DNA of 11,170 nt, taken from NCBI GenBank assembly GCA_030642545.1, contig DAOWNP010000048.1, positions 1 through 11,170 of the forward strand, in the 5' to 3' direction. The notes under the pieces were generated by a model. It worked only from the letters and a program-made list of their open reading frames with translations, was not told where the DNA came from and ran no database searches. Shown here in pieces: positions 5,611 to 11,170 of this stretch (its first letter is position 1; every line of letters begins with the position of its first letter). The position numbers and the translations under genes were made by a program. This stretch comes from Desulfobacteraceae bacterium (lineage in GTDB: Bacteria; Desulfobacterota; Desulfobacteria; Desulfobacterales; DAOWNP01).

Positions 5611-5713
5611 TCTATTAGATCAGATGAGAGCCGTAACCAAATATCAAACCTGTGAATATTTTGTTTTACCATTCCTGTTTTTCTGTATCAGCCAAGGTAT
5701 AGCTCTGTAGTTA

Positions 5714-5741
5714 TTTTGTAAAATTATGGTTTTTTACAAAA
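5714..5741. repeat. Hairpin around the DUF4340 stop codon
   Basis: TTTTGTAAAA (5714-5723) and TTTTACAAAA (5732-5741) form a perfect 10-bp stem whose loop holds the stop codon of the minus-strand DUF4340 gene. It may stabilise the 3' end of the operon transcript; its AT content makes chance plausible. Confidence 0.3.
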
Positions 5742-6728
5742 CTGTTCTGGGTCTGTTATAAATTTTTTAAAATTCCAGTTACTGATAAAATAATCGATAT
5801 CATCTCTTATTAAACTTTTTTTATCTGAATGCTCTTTTTCTTTTAAGAAAGCTTTGATTATAATTTGTTTATAACGAGAATGGCCATCTCCTTTAACAGG
5901 GTATACAGTGTAATAATCACCATTTACAAGATGATAGGTTAAAGATATCATCTTGCCTAACTGTTTTTTACTTTTTGCTTTTATATTTTTTATATCAAGG
6001 GAAAAAAGAGCATTTAAAACAGTTTTGATTTGTGTGTTATCATAATTTTCACATTTATTTAAAAATGTGGTGAGATTGAAGAGTTTTTCTTTTTTGGTAC
6101 GTTCTATAGTATATATAATTTGTTTATCTTTTTGGCATACAATTTTTTTAATATCTTTTTGATTAATATCTATAAAAGTTTTATTCAGCCATTGCTCTGG
6201 TAAAAAATCTTCAAAAAAAGTTTTGTTTGTAAGGTAAATAGTATTGTTAATTCTAATGTAGTTTTGGGCATGTTTTGATTCTGATTTAAAGTTACCTGCT
6301 GTAATAATATTTATTAGAGTATTTTTGTCATCTTTAAATATTATTTCAATACCTGTATTTGTTGATGTTTTTTGTTCTTTATACGAGCCTAATCCAAGCC
6401 GGGCAATAGATTGCGGGTCTTCTATAAATTTGCGCCCGATTTTAATATTTTTTACTTTTTTTATTAAGTTTATAATTTTTGAATAATCAGCTGGATAATT
6501 ATATTTATTGTCAATTATCCATATTTTGTTATTTTTTTTTAGTATAACTGCAGTATTTTTGCTTTTAATCTCTATTGTACTGATTTTATCAGGTTTAAGC
6601 TCCGAAAATAGTTTGTCTCCTATTTTATAACTTCTTTCGATTTTTTTTGTATTTACAGATTGTATTATTGTTACTGCAAGCAAAATAGTAAAAAGTCCAG
6701 CGAGTATAAATAAGGATTTTGTTTTCAT
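5724..6728 (-). CDS. DUF4340 domain protein, last gene of the Gld-like ABC operon
   Basis: The 334-residue product has one N-terminal membrane anchor (about residues 6-24) and then a hydrophilic, beta-rich extracytoplasmic region. The segment KISTIEIKSKNTAVILKKNN and the following WIIDNKYNYPAD (about 48-81), then ARLGLGSYKE, are typical of DUF4340 proteins, whose repeats usually read I..I.I....V.L.K....W.I..P...PAD...V..LL..L. DUF4340 genes are regularly found directly downstream of GldG-like/ABC_transp_aux genes, as here, 30 bases after the preceding stop. A role as periplasmic partner of the ABC complex is inferred from that context; no enzymatic motif is visible. The ribosome site is weak (AAGAGA), which fits translation coupled loosely to the upstream gene. 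Lys and Asn content is very high, as in its neighbours. Confidence 0.8.
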   Translation of the reverse strand: MKTKSLFILAGLFTILLAVTIIQSVNTKKIERSYKIGDKLFSELKPDKISTIEIKSKNTAVILKKNNKIWIIDNKYNYPADYSKIINLIKKVKNIKIGRKFIEDPQSIARLGLGSYKEQKTSTNTGIEIIFKDDKNTLINIITAGNFKSESKHAQNYIRINNTIYLTNKTFFEDFLPEQWLNKTFIDINQKDIKKIVCQKDKQIIYTIERTKKEKLFNLTTFLNKCENYDNTQIKTVLNALFSLDIKNIKAKSKKQLGKMISLTYHLVNGDYYTVYPVKGDGHSRYKQIIIKAFLKEKEHSDKKSLIRDDIDYFISNWNFKKFITDPEQFCKKP

Positions 6729-6758
6729 ATTATCTTATCTCTTTTTTTTAAATGTCAG

Positions 6759-8630
6759 TTACATTTCTTTTTTTCTAAATCGTTTATATAGAGCAAATGC
6801 TATACCACAAAATGCCACCAAAAAGGGTATAAGAAGTATATTGATAAACTTTATTTTGCTTTTTAAGGAATCTAATTTGGTTTGCATATTTTTTCTTACA
6901 ATTTTAAGATTTTTCTTTATCTCTATACTTTTTTCTTCAAATTTTAAAAGCTCATCCTGTTGCTTTTGATTAAAGTAAGATTCTTGTGTGTTATTTGTTA
7001 ATTGCTCTAACCGGATTATTGCTTTTTTTGTCAACTCAGCCTGTTTTGTCAGCTCCTGCTCTTTTGCCATCCATTTTTTTTCAGCATTTTTTTCTATTTC
7101 ATGAATTTTAGTAAAAGGTCTTTGAAACAGACCTCTTGATCTTATTTTTATAAGTTCTCTGCTTCCGGTCAGAAACTCACAAGTATTTAAGAGAAAATTT
7201 AAGTTATCATTAAAAACTTTTGTCATTATCTGGCCAAAAAAGTTTTGTTTTTGGATATAAAAAGTATCAACAAGCAGGTCAGAGTCTAATACCATGAGAA
7301 GTAGTGAGTCTTTATTTTTTTGGACTGATTTTATGTCGTTAGATTTTTTTGCTGTATCTGTATTTGCTGTTTTGTTATTAAATGCAGATGGAAAATTCCC
7401 TTTTATAAGAGCAGCTATGGCGAAATTTTTGTTTGTTGATTTAAAATGAGTTCTAATCTGTTCAGGATCAGTACGTGCCAACACTTTGTTTTCTAAAGCT
7501 GTATTTTTGCTTGATGTAAGAAGAGGAATAAATTCATACTCTGCATTATCTGGTTTTAAAAAACCACTACATGCGGGCAGCAGCATATTTTCAAGTTGGG
7601 ATGTTATAATATTATTTTGGTTAAAACCTTTTTCAGGTATAGAAATCCACATGGGGTTGTTTTCAATTTTGTTTTTTTTGCCTCTTGTTTTTGCAGCATA
7701 ATCAAAATCAATAAGAATATTATCTATATTTATTTTAATATTCCATGCAGAAAGGAGTTTACCTATAGAAAAAGGCATAGGAGTTTTTGAATCTCTTGAT
7801 ATTATTGAAACAGGATCAGCAAATATAATCATGTTTTTGTTGTTTATAAAGTACTGATCAATTGAGTGTAATAATTTTTTATTTATCTGTTTTGGATCTA
7901 TAAGAATAAGGAGGTCTAAATTCTGGTCTATGGAAGTAGTTTTTTCTGCATTTATTTCTATAATATCATATGTTTTTTCAAGCTCTGTGATAAAGTTCCA
8001 TGAAGGAGCAGGTGGCTGGTTTGCTGAAGCAGGATTTCGTGGATCAGGTTTTGTTCCAAAAACAGGGTATCTGCTTAAAATTCCTATCTTTCTTTTGTGG
8101 TTAAGCTGAGCTTTATAAATTAGCTGGGTTATATCATATTCAAGGTTAGATTCACGACCAACATCAAGAAAGCTGATTATCTCTTCCTTATCTTTTGAAT
8201 AAATTACAAGACCGAAATATATTTTTGTTTGAGAAGGCAGAGTTAGAGCTTGCAATCCGTATAAGTTTGCCCATTCCTCCTCTTCTGAGTCTGGTTTTGG
8301 GTTATGAAATTTTAGAATAAATTTATTGCTGGAAATTTTTTGATACTCCTTCAAAAAATCAGAAACTCTTTTAGCATACTGTTTTAAGTGTATTGGTATA
8401 TTTTCTGCACTTTTACTGTAAAACAACTCTACAGTTACAGTGTTATTTAAACCTGATACTATATTTTTAGTATTGTCAGATAGTGAAAACAATTTGTCTT
8501 CAGATATATCCCAGCTTGCATTTACTTGTGTAAAAAGTATATTAACAAGGGCTGTTATGAGTAAAAGCAATATAATACCAATTGCTGAATTTATTGATTT
8601 TGACAAAAAAGTTTTTGATTTTTTCGGCAT
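6759..8630 (-). CDS. GldG-like ABC transporter auxiliary protein (ABC_transp_aux)
   Basis: The 623-residue protein has an N-terminal membrane helix (about 13-36), the family signature WDISEDKLFSLSDNTKNIV (40-58), a thioredoxin-like region VTVELFYSK...P.H..QYAKRV..FL.EY (about 65-96), and FLDVGRESNLEYDITQLIYK (153-172). A second domain contains IGILSRYPVFG and LDLLILIDPK, with NMIIFADPVS near 270. Later a DSDLLVDTF motif (about 452-460) precedes a long charged coiled coil (about 520-590) and a C-terminal helix (about 595-615) with a basic tail. This is the GldG plan (Pfam ABC_transp_aux): a large extracytoplasmic protein anchored at both ends. In Bacteroidetes GldG works with GldA and GldF in gliding; outside that phylum the role is unknown. 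A polar insertion around 415-440 (NTDTAKKSND) looks linker-like. Confidence 0.85.
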   Translation of the reverse strand: MPKKSKTFLSKSINSAIGIILLLLITALVNILFTQVNASWDISEDKLFSLSDNTKNIVSGLNNTVTVELFYSKSAENIPIHLKQYAKRVSDFLKEYQKISSNKFILKFHNPKPDSEEEEWANLYGLQALTLPSQTKIYFGLVIYSKDKEEIISFLDVGRESNLEYDITQLIYKAQLNHKRKIGILSRYPVFGTKPDPRNPASANQPPAPSWNFITELEKTYDIIEINAEKTTSIDQNLDLLILIDPKQINKKLLHSIDQYFINNKNMIIFADPVSIISRDSKTPMPFSIGKLLSAWNIKINIDNILIDFDYAAKTRGKKNKIENNPMWISIPEKGFNQNNIITSQLENMLLPACSGFLKPDNAEYEFIPLLTSSKNTALENKVLARTDPEQIRTHFKSTNKNFAIAALIKGNFPSAFNNKTANTDTAKKSNDIKSVQKNKDSLLLMVLDSDLLVDTFYIQKQNFFGQIMTKVFNDNLNFLLNTCEFLTGSRELIKIRSRGLFQRPFTKIHEIEKNAEKKWMAKEQELTKQAELTKKAIIRLEQLTNNTQESYFNQKQQDELLKFEEKSIEIKKNLKIVRKNMQTKLDSLKSKIKFINILLIPFLVAFCGIAFALYKRFRKKEM

Positions 8631-8713
8631 ATGTCCCCATTTACATTGTTTTTTTGGTCAGAGTCTGAGCGAAAATTGCCTTTTTTCTTTCTGACACTAA
8701 TTTAGTTTGGTTA

Positions 8714-9460
8714 TTATTTTCGGTTTGAAATAATGACCGAATTTGTATAAAGCATGAAAAAAATTATTGATATATAATAAATAAAATCTCTTAAATCTAA
8801 AACACCACTTTTAAAAGCATCAAAATGAGTTAAAAAACTAAAATTTGAAATTATGTCAATTATCCAGAATGGTGCCCAGCCGGAAAGAAAATCAGTTACA
8901 GGTGGATAACCGGCAAGTATAAAAAAAAGGCAGAGAACAATAGAGATAACAAAACTTACCACCTGGCTTTTAGTTAAAGATGATGTCATAGAGCATATGC
9001 TTAAAAATGCACCCGCCATAAGAAAACTGCCTGCATATGTGCATATTATAACTCCTAAATCAGGGTTTCCAAGATACATTACTGTAAATATCATTGGAAA
9101 AGTTAGAAAAAGTACAGTTCCGAGAAACAGCCATGCTGCAAAAAATTTTCCGAAAACTGCATCAAACATTGTAACAGGAAGAGTCATTAAAAGCTCAATA
9201 GTGCCTGTTCTAAACTCCTCAGCCCAAAGGTGCATGCCTATAGCAGGTATAAGAAACAGAAATATCCAGGGATGCCACTGAAAAAAAACCAGCAGGTTCG
9301 CCTGGTCTGTCTGAAAAAACTGTCCTATATTAAAGGTAAAAAATCCCTGAAGCAGAAGGAAGATTATTATAAAAACGTAAGCAACAGGAGACTCAAAATA
9401 ACCAGTAAATTCTCTTTTAAATATTGTGAAAATATTTTTTGGTGAAAAAAGTTTTTCCAT
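8714..9460 (-). CDS. ABC-2 type permease, GldF-like
   Basis: The 248-residue inner-membrane protein shows about six hydrophobic helices (roughly 25-47, 60-78, 103-127, 137-158, 168-186, 228-243). The N-terminal IFKREFTGYFESPVAYVF is the amphipathic lead-in typical of ABC-2 permeases of the GldF/NosY/CcmB-like group. AIGMHLWAEEFRTGTIELLMTLPV (about 74-97) holds the E-x-x-x-G-T-x-E-L-L-x-x-(L)P coupling-helix motif that contacts the ATPase. It lies 68 bases after the ATPase stop and 83 before the GldG-like start on the same strand, so it should form the membrane pore with the ATPase. The substrate cannot be inferred. The ribosome site is weak; ATG at 9460 is the only start that keeps the conserved N-terminus. 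Confidence 0.88.
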   Translation of the reverse strand: MEKLFSPKNIFTIFKREFTGYFESPVAYVFIIIFLLLQGFFTFNIGQFFQTDQANLLVFFQWHPWIFLFLIPAIGMHLWAEEFRTGTIELLMTLPVTMFDAVFGKFFAAWLFLGTVLFLTFPMIFTVMYLGNPDLGVIICTYAGSFLMAGAFLSICSMTSSLTKSQVVSFVISIVLCLFFILAGYPPVTDFLSGWAPFWIIDIISNFSFLTHFDAFKSGVLDLRDFIYYISIIFFMLYTNSVIISNRK

Positions 9461-9528
9461 TATTATTCCATGAATAAAATATAAGATTTATTTTTTTACA
9501 GGTACTGAAAATCAGATAAATCAGCGTT

Positions 9529-10470
9529 TTACAATAGTTTGTCAGTTCCTAATGTTAATGACCTGAATACTTCATCAAGACTTCCTTTACTAACAAAAAC
9601 TGAAACAGGTTTTGTATTGTGGTTGTTTAATATTGTGAGAACTGTGTCTAAAATAACACTTTTATCTGTTTTTGGGAAAATAGTTAAGTTTTTATTATTA
9701 TTTTTTATATCTATCTGTTTTATGGTTTTATGTTTTTTCAGATCGGAAATAACAGCACTTTTAACAGGAGCATTAAAATCAGCTGAAACAGCCCCGTAAA
9801 ATTTTGAGCGCATCCTTAGCTGTTTTGGACTTTCATCTGCTATAATTGAGCCTTTGGCAATTATTATGGCTCTTGAGCAGACAATATCTACCTCTTCTAA
9901 TATGTGTGAGGATAATATTATTGATTTGGTTTTGCTCATATCGCGTATCATTGTTCTTATTTCATGTTTCTGGTTGGGGTCAAGTCCGTCTGTGGGTTCA
10001 TCTAAAATAAGATATTCCGGATCATGTATAATACTTTGAGCAAATGATACTCTTTGTTTATAACCTTTTGAAAGAGTGTCTATTGTTTGAAGCTGTACGT
10101 TTGCAAGAAAGCATTTTTCAATGGTTTGAGATACTCTTTTTTTAAGTGCTGTGCCTGAAAAGCCTCTTATCTCAGCACAAAATTTAAGAAAACCAAAAAC
10201 TGTCATGTCAGGGTAAACAGGTGCATTTTCAGCAAGATAGCCAATTTTTTCTCTTGTTTTTAACGAATATTTTGAGACATCTAAACCTCCCACACTGACA
10301 TTACCGCCTGTTTGTGGAATAAAACCTGTAATAATTCTCATTGTTGTGGATTTACCTGCGCCGTTAGGTCCGAGAAAACCAAGTATTTCTCCTTTGTCAA
10401 CTGAAAAAGAGATGCTATTTACAGCTTTTATTTGCCCAAAATTTTTAGTAAGGTTTGTTACCTTTATCAT
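9529..10470 (-). CDS. ABC transporter ATP-binding protein, GldA-like
   Basis: The 313-residue ATPase carries Walker A GPNGAGKST (34-42), a signature LSKGYKQR (133-140), Walker B with the catalytic Glu in YLILDEPTDGLDP (153-165) and a switch His in SSHILEE (187-193). The Q-loop position reads GYLAENAPVYPDMTV, the variant typical of the GldA/CcmA-like exporters of ABC-2 systems. Residues after about 220 form the C-terminal domain common in this group, ending in SLDEVFRSLT. It is first in a four-gene minus-strand operon and should energise the permease that follows. The ATG at 10470 has only a weak purine-rich ribosome site (AAGAAGAA), but no better start exists and the N-terminus MIKVTNLTKNFG is canonical. 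Confidence 0.93.
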   Translation of the reverse strand: MIKVTNLTKNFGQIKAVNSISFSVDKGEILGFLGPNGAGKSTTMRIITGFIPQTGGNVSVGGLDVSKYSLKTREKIGYLAENAPVYPDMTVFGFLKFCAEIRGFSGTALKKRVSQTIEKCFLANVQLQTIDTLSKGYKQRVSFAQSIIHDPEYLILDEPTDGLDPNQKHEIRTMIRDMSKTKSIILSSHILEEVDIVCSRAIIIAKGSIIADESPKQLRMRSKFYGAVSADFNAPVKSAVISDLKKHKTIKQIDIKNNNKNLTIFPKTDKSVILDTVLTILNNHNTKPVSVFVSKGSLDEVFRSLTLGTDKLL

Positions 10471-10530
10471 TTAATTTCTTCTTTATTAAAAAAATATTTA
10501 TAAAAAAATATTAAGCTTGGGTGTAGAAAA

Positions 10531-10546
10531 GATTATTGTAATAATC
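10531..10546. promoter_or_regulatory. Palindrome GATTATT-GT-AATAATC upstream of the ABC operon
   Basis: Perfect 7-bp arms (10531-10537 and 10540-10546) around GT lie 61-76 bases upstream of the ATPase start codon, in the span where the operon promoter must be. On the minus strand a TTGACA occurs at 10574-10569, but no good -10 sits at the right distance, so the promoter itself is not resolved. An operator role is possible; no regulator gene is in view. Confidence 0.3.
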
Positions 10547-10589
10547 AAAAACATTTTTTATCTGTTTTTGTCAAGATCTAAGTATTTAT

Positions 10590-10860
10590 CAATAGTGCCT
10601 GGTTAGAATTTTGCATAATGGAAGTTTATTTGTTTTTGTAGTGTATTGAATAAATCTCGTAGAATTTCTTAGTGCAGCGCAGCCAAAAAATTGTGATTGT
10701 TTGAGTGAGGCACGAGCAAGTTTCGCAATTTTGGTGAAGCAAACTTAGAAATCAAGAAATTTATTCTAAAATAGCGGAAAAAACAATTAAACTTTCCGTA
10801 TTTTGCCTATTTTATCTATTTTGCTTCCTGCAATTTCCTAACCAGACACTATTGAGTATA
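10590..10860. mobile_element. MITE-like element, copy B of the dispersed repeat, with 26-bp terminal inverted repeats
   Basis: The left end CAATAGTGCCTGGTTAG and following bases (10590-10615) are the reverse complement of 10829-10854 at 22 of 26 positions. Between them, 10672-10860 matches copy A (3269-3459) at roughly nine bases in ten. The internal stems of copy A are kept: AAAATTGTGA/TCGCAATTTT (10687-10696 with 10723-10732, where a C-to-T change leaves a G-U pair on the plus-strand RNA), GAAGCAAA/TTTGCTTC (10736-10743 with 10820-10827) and CGGAAA/TTTCCG (10775-10780 with 10793-10798). No transposase is encoded. A non-autonomous element of about 265 bp fits best. No clear target duplication is visible. 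Confidence 0.7.
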
Positions 10861-10899
10861 AATAGTAAAGACAAGAGGTATAACCTTATCTCTACTATT
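10861..10899. repeat. 39-bp imperfect hairpin next to copy B
   Basis: AATAGTAAAGACAAGAGGT (10861-10879) and ACCTTATCTCTACTATT (10883-10899) fold on each other around ATA, with two mismatches and a two-base bulge. The pairing may continue by a few A-T pairs into the end of copy B and beyond 10900. It is not present after copy A, so it is a separate unit. It may act as a transcript-end structure for the gene entering from the right. Confidence 0.55.
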
Positions 10900-10921
10900 A
10901 TATCAGAAACGAGGACAAAAT

Positions 10922-11033
10922 TATAGATTGTCACATAATAAATTTCACAAGGATAGAAAGGAGATAATACTAATAAGTATATATCTCTGACCGATAACTT
11001 ACTTAAGTGAAATTATTTATGTGACAGTCTATA
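10922..11033. mobile_element. 112-bp MITE-like element with 27-bp inverted repeats
   Basis: The left arm (10922-10948, beginning TATAGATTGTCAC) and the reverse complement of the right arm (11007-11033, TATAGACTGTCAC...) agree at 24 of 27 positions. The core also folds: GAGATAATACT (10961-10971) pairs with AGTATATATCTC (10976-10987) with a one-base bulge around AATA. No gene fits inside. The ends could include a TA target duplication as in IS630/mariner-type elements, but the flanks are too AT-rich to decide. The right arm ends one base from the stop codon of the minus-strand gene entering from the right, so its transcript would form a long hairpin there, possibly acting as a terminator. Confidence 0.75.
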
Positions 11034-11034
11034 T

Positions 11035-11170
11035 CTATTGTTTATTGAGCAGCATTGTATGAGGATCAAGATAAAGATCAGTCTCCAAAATTTCCTTACT
11101 GCCTGATTTAATAATATTTAAACTAATTTTTTCAGATGATGGTTCAAATTCAATAATAAGATTAAAAATA
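11035..11170 (-). CDS. C-terminal end of an unidentified protein (runs off the right edge)
   Basis: On the minus strand 44 codons enter from the right edge in an uninterrupted frame and end in TAG at 11035-11037. The visible part reads FNLIIEFEPSSEKISLN, then IIKSGSKEILETDLYLD and PHTMLLNKQ. Alternating hydrophobic and polar residues suggest beta strands, and the composition is clearly protein-like. I cannot assign a family from this tail. The stop codon lies one base from the right inverted repeat of the 112-bp element, so that element inserted just after the gene or may even have shaped its 3' end. The start and most of the gene lie outside the window. Confidence 0.6.
   Translation of the reverse strand, partial: IFNLIIEFEPSSEKISLNIIKSGSKEILETDLYLDPHTMLLNKQ

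Noticed and set aside
8996..9281. Plus-strand frames within the ABC permease and ATPase genes (8997-9281, 9230-9445, 9539-9799, 9854-10039)
   Set aside because: They lie antisense to clearly recognised genes with intact motifs and lack ribosome sites.

Overview
The window is AT-rich DNA (long A/T runs, poor intergenic GC) carrying an anaerobe-style gene set: a TRAP-type binding protein, a small FMN nitroreductase, an L-2-hydroxyglutarate-oxidase-like flavoprotein and a GldA/GldF/GldG-like ABC operon with a DUF4340 partner. The many gene remnants and dispersed repeats fit the repeat-rich, low-GC genomes of sulfate-reducing Desulfobacterota (Desulfobacterales and relatives). This placement is inferred from gene content and style, not from a marker gene.

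Layout. Bases 1-856 hold no convincing intact gene: a GC-richer foldable segment at the left edge (6-106), a perfect TTATTAC heptamer array, and a weak broken reading frame. Bases 857-1984 (+) encode the FAD oxidoreductase. The gap 1985-2397 carries what looks like a decayed RelE/ParE-type toxin gene on the minus strand, preceded by a perfect 10-bp palindrome that could be its operator. Bases 2398-3072 (-) encode the nitroreductase. Bases 3073-4490 form a decay zone: a copy of a ~190-bp dispersed repeat, a start-less 64-codon remnant on the minus strand, a flavodoxin-like gene cut short, and a fragment of an IS1-family transposase (minus strand) at the exact place where the flavodoxin reading frame goes wrong. 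Bases 4492-5535 (+) encode an orphan DctP-type periplasmic binding protein, preceded by a perfect 22-bp palindrome.

The right half is one minus-strand operon read from 10470 down to 5724: ABC ATPase, ABC-2 permease, a large GldG-like membrane-anchored protein, and a DUF4340 protein. By analogy with Gld/ABC_transp_aux systems they should form one inner-membrane complex: ATPase and six-helix permease, plus two proteins with single-helix anchors and large extracytoplasmic domains. The substrate is unknown.

Upstream of the operon, 10590-10860 is a second copy of the dispersed repeat, this one with a left end giving 26-bp terminal inverted repeats. It is followed by a 39-bp hairpin and a separate 112-bp MITE-like element with 27-bp inverted repeats (10922-11033) that lies one base from the stop codon of a gene running off the right edge (11035-11170, minus strand).

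I see no CRISPR array, tRNA, rRNA, or obvious new defence system. The most informative content is the small structured mobile elements and the layered gene decay, much of it in reading frames without a usable start codon.
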